A stretch of 64,000 nucleotides of DNA from Vibrio ishigakensis (lineage in GTDB: Bacteria; Pseudomonadota; Gammaproteobacteria; Enterobacterales; Vibrionaceae): NCBI RefSeq assembly GCF_024347675.1, contig NZ_AP024881.1, positions 1,612,001-1,676,000 on the forward strand, written 5' to 3'. Below, piece after piece: positions 1 to 10,102 of this stretch. Position numbers and translations under genes: made by a program. Within the stretch, counting starts at the first letter, position 1; each line of letters starts with the position of its first letter. The notes beneath the pieces are model-generated. The model worked only from the letters and a program-made list of their open reading frames with translations. It was not told where the DNA came from and did not search any database.

Positions 1-166
1 AGATAGCATTGGCGATGCTCATATCCATTGTCACACCCGCGTTATGCGGGTTAAGCGTTTGAACGGTTGCGGTTGAAGCAACCACTACCTTGTCTTGAGC
101 GGCAAACGCATTCGCGCTTAGACCGAGTGCCACGGCTAGCACTAGAGTTTTTTTAGTTGTGTTCAT
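1..166 (-). CDS. ABC importer periplasmic substrate-binding protein, family 5 (3' end missing)
   Basis: Only the first 55 codons are inside the window; the gene runs off the left edge. The product opens with MNTTKKTLVLAVALGLSANA, a textbook Sec signal peptide with cleavage expected after AFA. A mature start resembling peptide- or glutathione-binding proteins follows (a VVVAS strand, then a QTLNPHN motif). It begins 14 bases after the fused double-ATPase gene and lies on the same strand, matching the gsiA-gsiB order. The protein would capture the substrate in the periplasm. The substrate cannot be told from this fragment; dipeptide, oligopeptide or glutathione are all possible. Confidence 0.75.
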   Translation of the reverse strand, partial: MNTTKKTLVLAVALGLSANAFAAQDKVVVASTATVQTLNPHNAGVTMDMSIANAI

Positions 167-180
167 TTTGCATTCCTTTG

Positions 181-2019
181 TTATTCATTTGCTGAAAAAT
201 GAGTTGGAGAGTGTTCCACCAGCTGGACAGGCGTTGGGATCTGACCGACTGGGAAAATTGGATCTGGGATATCGTCAGTTAAGAGTTCGAATTGCTTCGG
301 CGCTTCGCGCTCTGAGTCGATAGATGGGATGGCCGCTAACAGCTTTTGGGTATAGCTGTGCTGGGTATTTTCAAATACCTCTTGGCGGTGACCAATCTCA
401 ACAAGCTGACCTTTGGTCAATACAGCCACGCGATGACATACGCGCTCGATAACGGCCATATCGTGAGAGATAAAGATGAATGAGATGCCAAATTCGTTTT
501 GCAACTCAAGCATTAGGTTAAGCACGGTCGCCTGCACCGATACATCTAGCGCCGATACGGACTCGTCGGCAACAATGATCTTTGGTTGTGTCGTTAGGGC
601 GCGAGCGATGTTTACACGCTGCAACATACCGCCGGAAAATTCGTGCGGATAATGGCGGTAAAGTTCTGGTTTGATGCCTACCTTTTGCAGTAGCTCTTTG
701 GCCTTTTGCTCACGTTCGTGCTTGCTCATCTGTGGCTCGTGGATGATAAACGGCTCTTCCACGCACTCACCTATGGTCATCTGCGGGTTTAGGGACGCAA
801 GTGGGTCTTGGAAGATAAAGGAAACGTCTTTCTTCACCAGTTTGCGCTCGGCTGAGGTTGGATTTAAAAGGTCGATATCCTTGTAACGAATATCGCCAGT
901 CGCTTCTTCAAGAAGACCGAGAATCGCGTTACCGATTGTTGATTTACCTGAGCCAGACTCACCTACTACGCCAAGGGTTTCACCCTTCCACAGCTTAAAG
1001 CTCACATCATTAACGGCGTGAACCTGATGGGTCACCTTGCCAAAGAAGTTATGCTTGCGAGGAAAAACAACGTGCAAACGGTCGACAGTCAGCAGCGGTG
1101 CTTCTGAGTAATCTACTGGCTTACCAGGGATCTCAACAGAGGTGGTATTGCCCTTGAGCTCCTCTTCCATAGAAAGAACAGGAAAGCTATGCGGTACGGC
1201 TTTACCACGCATAGAGCCAAGCTTAGGCGCCGCCTTTAAAAGCGCCTTGGTGTAGGCATGCTTTGGTTCAAGGAATACCTGATTTAGAGTACCAGTCTCA
1301 ACGATATCACCGTGATACATCACAGCTACTCGGTCTGCCACCTCATGCACCACGCCCATGTCATGGGTAATAAAGATAACACCCATACCAAGCTCAGTCT
1401 GAAGCTCACGAATCAGACCCAAGATCTGCGCCTGAATGGTTACATCCAACGCTGTGGTCGGCTCATCGGCAATCAGAAGCTTTGGCTTACAAGCCAGTGC
1501 CATTGCAATCATTACACGTTGACGCATACCACCAGAGAGTTGGTGTGGATATACGTTAAGAACCTGACGGCCTGATGGCACACGAACCAGATCTAGCATA
1601 CGACCCGCTTCTTCGATGGCTTCGGCTTTGGATTTTTTCTGGTGGATCTGCACCGCTTCTGCGATCTGCATTCCCACTGTCATTAGCGGGTTAAGAGAGG
1701 TCATTGGATCCTGAAATATCATGGATATCTCATCACCGCGGATTTGCTGAGCCTGCTTACGACACATAGAAACCATTTCCAAAGGTTTGTCGCTAAGCTT
1801 GCTGTCGTGAAGGAAGATCTGTCCTTGTTTTGAAGCCTTGCTGCCAAGTAATCCCATGATGGCTTTACTCATCACCGACTTACCTGAGCCAGACTCCCCT
1901 ACTACAGCCAGTATTTCGTTTTTACTCACATCAATACTGACATCGTGAAGCACTTTCTTTTGACCCTGCATGGTCTTAAAAGCGACATTGAGATCGTTTA
2001 TTTGCAGTAGTTGGCTCAT
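181..2019 (-). CDS. Fused double-ATPase of a peptide/glutathione-type ABC importer (GsiA-like)
   Basis: This 612-residue protein carries two complete ABC ATPase domains, like GsiA (about 620 residues) and YejF. The first half has Walker A GESGSGKS (residues 41-48), signature LSGGMRQR and Walker B LLIADEP. The second half, from about residue 310, repeats [17 protein letters not shown] and a Walker B reading VADES where VADEP is usual. Each half ends with an oligopeptide/dipeptide-transporter C-terminal extension, which supports import of peptides or glutathione. The substrate-binding-protein gene follows directly, so permease genes are expected beyond the left edge. Energising uptake across the inner membrane is family knowledge; the exact substrate is not visible. 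Confidence 0.85.
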   Translation of the reverse strand: MSQLLQINDLNVAFKTMQGQKKVLHDVSIDVSKNEILAVVGESGSGKSVMSKAIMGLLGSKASKQGQIFLHDSKLSDKPLEMVSMCRKQAQQIRGDEISMIFQDPMTSLNPLMTVGMQIAEAVQIHQKKSKAEAIEEAGRMLDLVRVPSGRQVLNVYPHQLSGGMRQRVMIAMALACKPKLLIADEPTTALDVTIQAQILGLIRELQTELGMGVIFITHDMGVVHEVADRVAVMYHGDIVETGTLNQVFLEPKHAYTKALLKAAPKLGSMRGKAVPHSFPVLSMEEELKGNTTSVEIPGKPVDYSEAPLLTVDRLHVVFPRKHNFFGKVTHQVHAVNDVSFKLWKGETLGVVGESGSGKSTIGNAILGLLEEATGDIRYKDIDLLNPTSAERKLVKKDVSFIFQDPLASLNPQMTIGECVEEPFIIHEPQMSKHEREQKAKELLQKVGIKPELYRHYPHEFSGGMLQRVNIARALTTQPKIIVADESVSALDVSVQATVLNLMLELQNEFGISFIFISHDMAVIERVCHRVAVLTKGQLVEIGHRQEVFENTQHSYTQKLLAAIPSIDSEREAPKQFELLTDDIPDPIFPVGQIPTPVQLVEHSPTHFSANE

Positions 2020-2265
2020 TAATTCCTTGCCCAGTTATCTTCAAATTTCTTTCAAAATAATGAAAACCAGAGCAAGGTTTAATATGGAAATATGGAAACT
2101 ATATTTTCAAAGCACGTAACCCACTGTTTTAGTTGCGATCTACGCATAAGGAGGAAGTTTTATTAAATAATACAATTGCAAATCAGATAAATGCATTTTT
2201 ACAGTGAAGCGGAATATAAAGCTATTGCATATCCAGCGTATTTTTGTTGGCTTTTATATACGTAA

Positions 2266-2517
2266 CTAGAATAGGGAATCTTGAGGGTTATTTTCTACCT
2301 CTTCTATCTCGGCGGGTTTGTTATTTTTCTTCGCTATCTTACGTCTGTATCTTTGGCGACAGAGTTTGATCACATGCTGTTTTTGAACAGGAGTTAGGGT
2401 CTGCCAAGCAAAGCGCTCTTCTCTTTTTCGCATGCACCCTTTGCAGTAGCCGCGATCATCGACACTGCACACGCCTATGCAAGGGCTCGGTACATCAAAA
2501 AAATCTAACTGCTCCAC
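2266..2517 (-). CDS. DUF1289 family small cysteine-rich protein
   Basis: This 83-residue protein has the DUF1289 signature near its N-terminus: SPCIGVCSVD, then G-x-C-K-G-C-M-R and a conserved E-x-x-x-W. Four cysteines in C-x3-C-x8-C-x2-C spacing suggest a small metal or Fe-S binding fold, which is inference. The rest is strongly basic and then acidic at the C-terminus. The chosen start is GTG at 2517, preceded at good spacing by AGGA. The gene stands alone between the importer operon and the first ERIC-like repeat. No function is established for the family. Confidence 0.75.
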   Translation of the reverse strand: MEQLDFFDVPSPCIGVCSVDDRGYCKGCMRKREERFAWQTLTPVQKQHVIKLCRQRYRRKIAKKNNKPAEIEEVENNPQDSLF

Positions 2518-2837
2518 TCAATACATCCTATCAATTACTTTCACTTAAGATTAATGCAGGCCAGTTATATACGCCAATATCTAACCTATTTCGAATCAGA
2601 AAAATGCGTTGTCTTCCATGTATTTAACCCATTTTTGACACACTATCCGGTTAATGTCTTAGACTTATTTCACATCAACAAAATGCATGTTTACCCAAAG
2701 TAATAGGAGTTGCAGGTAGGCGGCAAGCGAGCGAAGCCCCTGAGCATAGATACACTATGTGATGGGGAGAGCGAGTGCTAGCCAACACCCCTGCAACTTC
2801 TAGTAAGAAGGGTAAATGACTCAATTGGAGTATAACT
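2518..2837. other. 320-bp gap containing an ERIC-like repeat
   Basis: Apart from the ERIC-like element at 2691-2816, this gap is AT-rich and shows no convincing gene. The right end (2826-2837) provides a TTGGAG ribosome-binding site for the META-domain lipoprotein. Confidence 0.5.
2691..2816. repeat. ERIC-like imperfect palindrome, copy 1
   Basis: A 126-bp imperfect palindrome. The ends TTACCCAAAGTAATAGGAG and CTTCTAGTAAGAAGGGTAA are nearly complementary, and GTTGCAGG pairs with CCTGCAAC just inside. The centre reads GAGCATAGATACACTATG, and the right arm contains a GCGAGTG...GCCAACA stretch like that of enterobacterial ERIC elements. Vibrio genomes carry many such copies (established). It is non-coding; the open frame running through it on the minus strand is an artefact of the palindrome. 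When transcribed it would fold into a long hairpin. Confidence 0.75.
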
Positions 2838-3320
2838 ATGTATAAAACGCTAACCGCTGTTTCTGTCGCTATGCTGCTATCAGCTTGCTCAACTATGGGT
2901 AAATCGGAAGAGGCTAACATGGCAAAAGATGGAAAAATGGAAGACTCGATGGAAATGATGCAAGTGAGCGAAGCTAGCCTGCAACACCATCACTGGGAAC
3001 TGACAGCGATTGACGGTCAGCCACTAGAGGTAATGGAGAACTTCAAAGCTCCTACCCTAGAAGTCGGTGAGAAAATGTCGGCGAACGGCCACGCGGGTTG
3101 TAACAACTTCTTCGGTCAGGCTGAATTAAAAGACGGCAAGTTCCGCATCGAGCAGATGGGTATGACCATGAAAATGTGCCCTGAAGGTGTAATGGATACT
3201 GAGATGGCTTTCTCTAAAGCCCTAGGTGAGTGGAGCGAAGTGAAACTAACTAAAGAGACGCTTGAACTGCACAACTCTCAGCATAACCTAACCTTCACTT
3301 TGAAAGATTGGAAAAACTAA
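2838..3320 (+). CDS. META-domain (HslJ-like) lipoprotein
   Basis: The 160-residue product begins with a lipoprotein signal ending in the lipobox LLSAC (Cys17), so it is probably lipid-anchored. A methionine-, aspartate- and lysine-rich linker (about residues 20-45) follows. Then comes a META domain: HHWELTAIDG, GHAGCNNFFG, a core with MTMKMCP, and a C-terminal LTFTLKDW strand. HslJ-family proteins of this kind are linked to heat-shock or antibiotic-stress phenotypes in enterobacteria, but the biochemical role is unknown. TTGGAG lies 8 bases before ATG. The gene is flanked on both sides by ERIC-like repeats and is otherwise monocistronic. Two cysteines in the domain could form a disulfide. Confidence 0.8.
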   Translation: MYKTLTAVSVAMLLSACSTMGKSEEANMAKDGKMEDSMEMMQVSEASLQHHHWELTAIDGQPLEVMENFKAPTLEVGEKMSANGHAGCNNFFGQAELKDGKFRIEQMGMTMKMCPEGVMDTEMAFSKALGEWSEVKLTKETLELHNSQHNLTFTLKDWKN

Positions 3321-3334
3321 TTCCAAACTTGTGA

Positions 3335-3493
3335 TATACCCAAAGTAATTGGAGATGCTGGTAGGCGGCTAACGAGGCAAGCGCCTGAGCATAGATAAAC
3401 TATGTGATGGTGCGGGGCTGGCCTTCCAGTGGCGAGGCCAGCCAACACCCCTGGGAGGCCAGCCCCAGCATCTTCAAGTAAGAAGGGGATATA
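3335..3493. repeat. ERIC-like imperfect palindrome, copy 2, with enlarged stem
   Basis: A second copy of the same repeat family, in the same orientation as copy 1. It starts TATACCCAAAGTAATTGGAG and ends CTTCAAGTAAGAAGGGGATA. The right half is longer than in copy 1: an extra GC-rich hairpin (GGGGCTGGCCTTCCAGTGG, a loop, then GGGAGGCCAGCCCC) occupies about 3413-3466. This makes the copy about 30 bp longer than copy 1. It lies between the META lipoprotein gene and the terminator of the next gene. Confidence 0.7.
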
Positions 3494-3521
3494 AAAAAGC
3501 TGCGCTAATGCGCAGCTTTTA
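3493..3521. terminator. Bidirectional intrinsic terminator
   Basis: Perfect stem AAAAGCTGCGC-TAAT-GCGCAGCTTTT. In the minus direction it ends the 3505-3903 gene and overlaps that gene's last codons; in the plus direction it could stop read-through from the META gene. Confidence 0.75.
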
Positions 3522-3903
3522 TTTTAACCTTCCAATGCTCTTCATCGAGCACCTTTATCTCCACCCGACCTTTCACCTCAATATCTTCAATCTGAGACGG
3601 CTCAAACGAATACGGTAGTGACAGCATTAGACACTCAATGCCTTGTGAACGTGCCAGTTTCATCAACCTCGACAGATTGCTCTCATCTCCATTGGTAGAA
3701 GAAAGATGCACTAGGGCACTCTCCCACAATAACTGCTCTTTATCCTGCTTGCTCTCAGAGGCGAGTTGATGACGCCATGTGGTAGAAAAAATCGGAGCAA
3801 TAGACTGCAGGGCATCAATAAATCGCCACCTTGGACTTGCGCTGGAGTGCGCTAAGAAATCTGTATAGTCAAAACTTGCGGTAATGCGCTGTGACTTTTC
3901 CAT
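3505..3903 (-). CDS. Hypothetical protein, 132 residues
   Basis: I do not recognise the family. From the ATG at 3903 the protein is 132 residues; an upstream GTG at 3912 would add three. It has no signal peptide or membrane segment, so it is probably cytoplasmic. The composition is mixed alpha/beta with a C-terminal strand pair (GRVEIKVLDE, WKVKIKA). It stands alone and ends inside a terminator hairpin, which supports a real transcription unit. It is probably a Vibrio-restricted conserved protein. Confidence 0.55.
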   Translation of the reverse strand: MEKSQRITASFDYTDFLAHSSASPRWRFIDALQSIAPIFSTTWRHQLASESKQDKEQLLWESALVHLSSTNGDESNLSRLMKLARSQGIECLMLSLPYSFEPSQIEDIEVKGRVEIKVLDEEHWKVKIKAAH

Positions 3904-4397
3904 GAATAACACTCTGGTATCTATCGCTTGTTATCTACTATTAACTGTAGGCGTATTGATAACAAGAGCGTATAAATTATCGTTCCAATATATCCTTTAC
4001 TCATACCTCAAAGTTCTATATGCAACAGCTTGTTAACTAAATTACAAGTTAAACCTTCTTTTGTGTAACAAAGATTTAGAATTCTGTTGCGCTCGAATCC
4101 AGTTTTTCTTAAAGACTGTTGAGGTTAGATTCATAAATTCTGGCAATGGATTATCGAAGCAACCATCCAGGGCTTTTCTATACTTTCTATATCATAGCTC
4201 TAGAATCTACCCATAAAGTACTAGCCGAGGCTAGGCAACTTGGGGCATGCAACAAGATTGCAACCAAAAGCACGACTCGAACACGGTTTTGCATAACAAT
4301 TGACAAAAATTTAGTCCCTTGCCAATTCAATTTGAGAAATGGATCTCGTACAATGCACAGCAAATTTAACGCCTAATCCACCCACACGCGAATCTCC
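3904..4397. promoter_or_regulatory. 494-bp gap, divergent promoter region upstream of maeA
   Basis: No convincing gene. A 76-codon open frame at 4146-4376 has no ribosome-binding site and protein-like features are absent. A possible sigma-70 promoter for maeA is TTCAAT (4326-4331), a 17-bp spacer and TACAAT (4349-4354), about 45 bases before the ATG. The long leader suggests additional control sites, but I cannot identify any. Confidence 0.35.
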
Positions 4398-6086
4398 ATG
4401 AAAAACGACAAACGTCCTTTGTATATTCCTCACGCAGGCCCTGCGCTCCTTAGTACTCCTCTTCTTAATAAAGGCAGTGCTTTTACCGCTTCAGAGCGTG
4501 CGAGTTTCAACCTTGAAGGCCTATTGCCTGAGGCAACTGAAACCATCGCTGAGCAGGTTGAACGTGCCTATCAGCAGTATCAACAGTTCGACAATGACAT
4601 GGATCGTCATATTTATCTGCGAAACATTCAAGACACGAATGAGACCCTATTCTATCGCTTGATACAAAATCACATCACGGAGATGATGCCAATTATTTAT
4701 ACCCCGACTGTAGGCGCAGCATGTGAGAAGTTCTCGAACATCTATCGCCGTGGCCGTGGCCTATTTATCTCTTACCAAAACCGCGATCGCATCGATGATC
4801 TACTGAACAACGCCTCGACTCATAACGTTAAGGTAATCGTAGTGACCGATGGCGAGCGTATTCTTGGTCTAGGCGACCAAGGTATTGGTGGTATGGGTAT
4901 TCCAATCGGTAAGCTATCGCTATACACCGCGTGTGGTGGTATCAGCCCAGCTTACACCCTACCTATCGTTCTAGATGTGGGTACCAACAACCCGCAGCGC
5001 CTGGCAGACCCTATGTATATGGGTTGGCGTCATCCGCGTATCACGGGTGCCGAGTACGATGAGTTTGTAGAAGAGTTCATTCAAGCGGTTCAGCGCCGCT
5101 GGCCTGACGCGCTTGTGCAGTTCGAAGACTTCGCGCAGAAGAACGCTATGCCTCTTCTAAACCGCTACAAAGACCGTATCTGCTGCTTCAATGATGATAT
5201 CCAAGGTACAGCTGCGGTAACCGTTGGCTCACTGATGGCGGCTTGTCATGCGGCAAACAGCAAGCTGTCTGATCAGCGTGTGACCTTTGTAGGTGCAGGT
5301 TCAGCAGGTTGTGGTATCGCAGAAGCTATCGTTGCTCAGATGCAGGCAGAAGGCTTAAGCGAAGAGCAAGCACGCTCACAGGTTTACATGGTAGACCGTT
5401 GGGGCCTACTGCAAGAGGGTATGTCTAACCTTCTTGATTTCCAAAAACCTCTGGCTCAGAAGCCTGAGAACCTGCAAGATTGGCAAGCAGAAGGTGCTGA
5501 CTACTCTCTATTGGACGTAGTAGAAAACGCAAAACCTACCGTGCTTATCGGTGTATCGGGTGCACCTGGTATCTTTAGTCAGCAAATTATTGAAACCATG
5601 CACAAGCACTGCGAGCGCCCTATCGTGTTCCCACTGTCAAACCCGACTAGCCGAGTTGAAGCTGTGCCTAAAGACATCATCGAGTGGACTAATGGCGCTG
5701 CACTTGTAGCAACCGGTAGCCCATTTGAGCCTGTGCTTCATCAAGGCAAGCGCATCGAGATTGCTCAGTGTAATAACAGCTACATCTTCCCTGGTATCGG
5801 TCTAGGTGTATTGGCGGTTTCTGCTTCTCGCATCACTGATGAGATGCTGATGGAGTCGAGCCGTGCACTGGCAGAGTGTTCTCCGCTGGCGCAACAAGGT
5901 CGTGGTGCATTGCTACCGCCTCTAGAAGAGATCCACGGCGTGTCTAAGAAGATCGCATTTGCGGTAGCGAAACAAGCTATCAAGCAAGGCGTGGCGCTTG
6001 AGATCACTGACCAAGCAATCGAACAGGCTATCGATAACCACTTCTGGCAACCTGTTTACCGTCGCTACAAACGTACCTCGTTCTAA
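4398..6086 (+). CDS. maeA: NAD-dependent malic enzyme
   Basis: The 562-residue protein matches MaeA/SfcA (E. coli 565 residues). It decarboxylates L-malate to pyruvate with reduction of NAD, feeding pyruvate from the TCA cycle during growth on C4 acids. Visible landmarks are the malic N-terminal domain with [20 protein letters not shown], the glycine-rich catalytic strand [15 protein letters not shown], the metal-binding [10 protein letters not shown] and [12 protein letters not shown] segments, and the dinucleotide-binding [15 protein letters not shown]. The C-terminus is complete. The ribosome-binding site is weak. sanA follows 10 bases later on the same strand, so the two may be co-transcribed. 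Confidence 0.95.
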   Translation: MKNDKRPLYIPHAGPALLSTPLLNKGSAFTASERASFNLEGLLPEATETIAEQVERAYQQYQQFDNDMDRHIYLRNIQDTNETLFYRLIQNHITEMMPIIYTPTVGAACEKFSNIYRRGRGLFISYQNRDRIDDLLNNASTHNVKVIVVTDGERILGLGDQGIGGMGIPIGKLSLYTACGGISPAYTLPIVLDVGTNNPQRLADPMYMGWRHPRITGAEYDEFVEEFIQAVQRRWPDALVQFEDFAQKNAMPLLNRYKDRICCFNDDIQGTAAVTVGSLMAACHAANSKLSDQRVTFVGAGSAGCGIAEAIVAQMQAEGLSEEQARSQVYMVDRWGLLQEGMSNLLDFQKPLAQKPENLQDWQAEGADYSLLDVVENAKPTVLIGVSGAPGIFSQQIIETMHKHCERPIVFPLSNPTSRVEAVPKDIIEWTNGAALVATGSPFEPVLHQGKRIEIAQCNNSYIFPGIGLGVLAVSASRITDEMLMESSRALAECSPLAQQGRGALLPPLEEIHGVSKKIAFAVAKQAIKQGVALEITDQAIEQAIDNHFWQPVYRRYKRTSF

Positions 6087-6096
6087 GCGATTGGGC

Positions 6097-6882
6097 ATGC
6101 TAAGGGAGTTAAAGCATCGCCTAACACAATGGCGCCAATATCTAAATTGGCGCTCATTGTATCGATTTGGCCTGTGGCTGCTTTTAGTCGCTACAGGCAT
6201 GCTTTTGTCGGTTATCATACTGCTGAGCTCAGTCGATGTATGGATGAGCTTCAGTGCGCAAAACCGTATCTATAAAGATGTAGAAGCCGCCCCCTCTCGC
6301 GATATCGCCCTAGTATTAGGCACCAGCAAATATATTGGTCGAACCCTCAACCCTTACTACACCTATCGCATCAATGCTGCCATCGAGTTATACAAACAAG
6401 GCAAGGTGAAAGGCTTTCTGCTAAGCGGTGACAACGCCCATCGAAGCTACAATGAGCCTTGGACCATGAAACGAGACCTGCTTAAAGCGGGCGTTCCTGA
6501 ACAGCTGATTTTCTTGGACTACGCAGGGTTTAGAACCCTAGACTCTATCGTTCGTGCCAAACAGATCTTTAATCTGAATGACTTTGCGGTAGTGACCCAA
6601 ACCTTCCACTGCGACCGCGCTCTGTTTATCGCGAAATATTACGATGCAGATGCCATCTGTGTGGGAGTGCCCTCGCCTATGCCTACCTCATGGTTTAACG
6701 TAAGGGTGCGTGAGGTCTTTGCTCGTATAAAGGCACTGCTGGATCTTTATATCATCAACACTCAACCCAAGTTTATGGGCCCGCAGGTTCCGATTCTGGA
6801 ACTGCTACCCTACCAATATGAACCTCTGATGCCGCAATATGTATTTCCTGAAAAGGTCAGTCAGGCGAGCGCGACTAATTAA
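6097..6882 (+). CDS. sanA: SanA-like envelope barrier protein (YdcF/DUF218 fold)
   Basis: I start it at ATG 6097 (261 residues) because earlier codons lie inside maeA. One membrane helix (about residues 24-48) anchors a periplasmic DUF218 domain. The domain carries the SanA landmarks VLGTSKY, the YRINAAIELY helix, LLSGDNAHRSYNEPWTM, LDYAGFRTLDSIVRAK and TFHCDRALFIA. E. coli SanA (239 residues) supports the vancomycin barrier at high temperature and envelope integrity. The C-terminal 8 bases overlap the end of the convergent PLP-enzyme gene. Confidence 0.88.
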   Translation: MLRELKHRLTQWRQYLNWRSLYRFGLWLLLVATGMLLSVIILLSSVDVWMSFSAQNRIYKDVEAAPSRDIALVLGTSKYIGRTLNPYYTYRINAAIELYKQGKVKGFLLSGDNAHRSYNEPWTMKRDLLKAGVPEQLIFLDYAGFRTLDSIVRAKQIFNLNDFAVVTQTFHCDRALFIAKYYDADAICVGVPSPMPTSWFNVRVREVFARIKALLDLYIINTQPKFMGPQVPILELLPYQYEPLMPQYVFPEKVSQASATN

Positions 6883-8074
6883 CGCTTCTTAATACGTCCA
6901 ACACATCATCCACATCCTGCAGTGTGTTGTAGTGCATAAAGCCGAGCCTTAAGATCCCGCCGCGCTCGGATAAACCAATTCGCTTGATCAGCTCCTCGGC
7001 ATACATATGTCCGGCCCAACTATTTACGCCCTGCTCTGCCAATAGTTTTGCGAGTCGTGGCGCATCTACTTCACGGTGGGAAAGTGCAAAAGTTGGAGTG
7101 CGTTCGGTTTCTCGTCCATACAGGATGAACTTAGGTAACCCTTTCAAGCCAGCTATAAAACGCTCACTTAGCGCCTGTTCGTGCTGCGAGATTAATTGAA
7201 AGCTTTTAGATAGCGACTGCCTCGAAAATGCCTCTTCTGAAAGGGTTCCAAGATAATGAATCGCAGCATTGAGACCGCTAAGAGCCGGAAAATTCACCGT
7301 CCCGGTTTCAAAACAGTTAGGTCTAGCACTTGGTGCGACTGAAACCTTGATTGGACTTATCTCTAGACTTGGCTTTACATAAGCTATGCCCACATGGGGG
7401 GCAAAGAACTTGTAACCTGAGGCAAGTAGGATATCCACATCCAACGCCTGCACATCTATCAAGCAATGGGGCGCTAAATGGACGGCATCAACAAATACCA
7501 TGGCGCCATGTTTGTGTGCCTTTTCAATTATGGGTCCAAGCTCGGTGATAGAACCGGTAATGTTAGATGCGCCAGTCACCGCAACAATAGAGGTATTGTC
7601 ATCAATGAGCGACAATAGCGCCTCAATATCTAACTCTCCCAAAACATCACAAGGGGCTACCCGTAACTCACAACCAGAGTCTTTTGAAACCTGTTGCCAG
7701 CATGAAACATTGGCGTGATGATCGAGTTCAGTGACTAGGATATTGTGATTGCGGCTAATCTTCTGTCCCAACATACGGCTAAAGTGAAACGCCAAACTGG
7801 TCATATTAGGCCCAAAGCTGATGCAGTTGGGGGATTCTGCGTTCATGAATGTCGCTACTGATTGCCGGGTATTCCCAGTCAACTCCACCAACTCTCGACT
7901 TGCCTCAAACTCCCCGCCAAGATTGGCATTCAATGATTGCATCTGCCTAGTCACCGCATCTATGGCAGATTGACAGAACTGAGCGCCACCTGGGCCATCG
8001 GCCAGAACGATCCCCTGATATCGGACGCTCACCACTGAAGGAAACTGACTCGCTAGTTTGTGGGCATCCATCAT
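6875..8074 (-). CDS. Class-V PLP enzyme, cysteine-desulfurase-like but lacking the catalytic Cys
   Basis: From ATG 8074 the protein is 399 residues with a fold-type I aminotransferase layout. It has an FGPNMTSLAFHF cofactor-phosphate region, TELDHHANVSCW, FVDAVHLAPH (Asp196 to the PLP nitrogen, His199) and the Schiff-base lysine in ASGYKFFAPH (Lys222). In SufS-type desulfurases the sulfur-accepting cysteine sits in a GHHC loop; the equivalent here reads WAGHMYAEE, with no cysteine. It therefore resembles the desulfurase-like family of unknown reaction and is unlikely to be a true desulfurase. Its start overlaps the stop of the dioxygenase gene by ATGA, indicating translational coupling. Confidence 0.8.
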   Translation of the reverse strand: MMDAHKLASQFPSVVSVRYQGIVLADGPGGAQFCQSAIDAVTRQMQSLNANLGGEFEASRELVELTGNTRQSVATFMNAESPNCISFGPNMTSLAFHFSRMLGQKISRNHNILVTELDHHANVSCWQQVSKDSGCELRVAPCDVLGELDIEALLSLIDDNTSIVAVTGASNITGSITELGPIIEKAHKHGAMVFVDAVHLAPHCLIDVQALDVDILLASGYKFFAPHVGIAYVKPSLEISPIKVSVAPSARPNCFETGTVNFPALSGLNAAIHYLGTLSEEAFSRQSLSKSFQLISQHEQALSERFIAGLKGLPKFILYGRETERTPTFALSHREVDAPRLAKLLAEQGVNSWAGHMYAEELIKRIGLSERGGILRLGFMHYNTLQDVDDVLDVLRSVN

Positions 8075-8706
8075 TTGTGCGCCGTTAGCACAAACACATC
8101 CATGTGCCCCTCTTGCTCTGAATCGACACGATAGATAGGTTGGGCGTTGTGCCAAAGGTCATGATCATCAAGAAGCGTAATCTCACCATCATTAAGTACC
8201 TTCCTAAAGAAAGGTGCCTGATGGCTATCTTCATACAGCATCACCTCACCGCCGACTATGTTGTGTCGATGAATCCCAACTAGGGCGATGGCATCGAAGC
8301 CGTCTTGATGCACACCTTCCGGAGCAACTGGGGTTTCATCATAGATAGCGTCTATGCGCATTTGGTGAATTTCAATGGGATGGCCATCTTCAAGCTCGTT
8401 GGCTTCAGAGAAGATCTGGCACATCTCAAGAAGGCCTTTACTGTTTAGAGTGTTCAGTTCGAGGGGTTCAAAACGGCGTACGACGTCGCCTTGAAAATGA
8501 TTAATATCAGAGGTTTGAACAAAAGTGTGTTGGTCTTCTTCGACAACTTTATCGCCGTTGAGTGTGACGACTGAATAACGCCTTAGTCGGTAATCACCAT
8601 CGGCATGCTTGGTGTGAGGGAGTGCATCGAAGCTTGGGGTAAGCTCTTCTACACAGGCTTGACTTAAGTGAGCGATCTGCAACAAATTTTCATGTCCATG
8701 TAACAT
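8071..8706 (-). CDS. 2OG-Fe(II) dioxygenase of the PF10014 (isoleucine-hydroxylase-like) type
   Basis: The 211-residue cytoplasmic protein shows the Fe(II) facial triad of the family: His133 and Asp135 in GVHQDGFDAI, and distal His186 in DHDLWHNAQPIYR, with the Arg of the last motif placed to bind 2-oxoglutarate. The family includes bacterial free-L-amino-acid hydroxylases such as the Bacillus thuringiensis isoleucine dioxygenase. The N-terminal 80 residues (RLRRYSVV, FVQTSDINHFQGDVVRRFEPL) also fit. GGAGGTGACCT lies directly before the ATG, a very strong ribosome-binding site. It is the first gene of a two-gene operon with the PLP enzyme, so the two probably modify the same amino acid or amine (inference). 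Confidence 0.8.
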   Translation of the reverse strand: MLHGHENLLQIAHLSQACVEELTPSFDALPHTKHADGDYRLRRYSVVTLNGDKVVEEDQHTFVQTSDINHFQGDVVRRFEPLELNTLNSKGLLEMCQIFSEANELEDGHPIEIHQMRIDAIYDETPVAPEGVHQDGFDAIALVGIHRHNIVGGEVMLYEDSHQAPFFRKVLNDGEITLLDDHDLWHNAQPIYRVDSEQEGHMDVFVLTAHK

Positions 8707-10030
<1,324 letters not shown>

Positions 10031-10045
10031 CTTCTCATTCTATTT

Positions 10046-10075
10046 CGCCCAGTTTGCTATAAACTGGGCGCTTTT
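10046..10075 (+). terminator. Intrinsic terminator after trxB
   Basis: Perfect stem CGCCCAGTTT-GCTAT-AAACTGGGCG followed by CTTTTC. It separates trxB from cydD. Confidence 0.8.
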
Positions 10076-10102
10076 CGTTATTCCCAAGAAAATTCAGGTT
10101 TC

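Noticed and set aside
1290..1296. TACCAGT match inside the GsiA-like gene
   Set aside because: Single copy inside coding sequence, expected by chance; the same holds for TACTAGT at 61573 in the MMPL gene.
2675..2920. 81-codon minus-strand open frame
   Set aside because: It runs through the ERIC-like palindrome and into the opposite-strand META gene; no ribosome-binding site and no protein-like composition.
4146..4376. 76-codon plus-strand open frame before maeA
   Set aside because: No ribosome-binding site, no recognisable features, and it lies where the maeA promoter is expected.
6875..8074. Annotation as a cysteine desulfurase (SufS)
   Set aside because: The sulfur-accepting cysteine is absent from the expected loop, so only the fold family is claimed.
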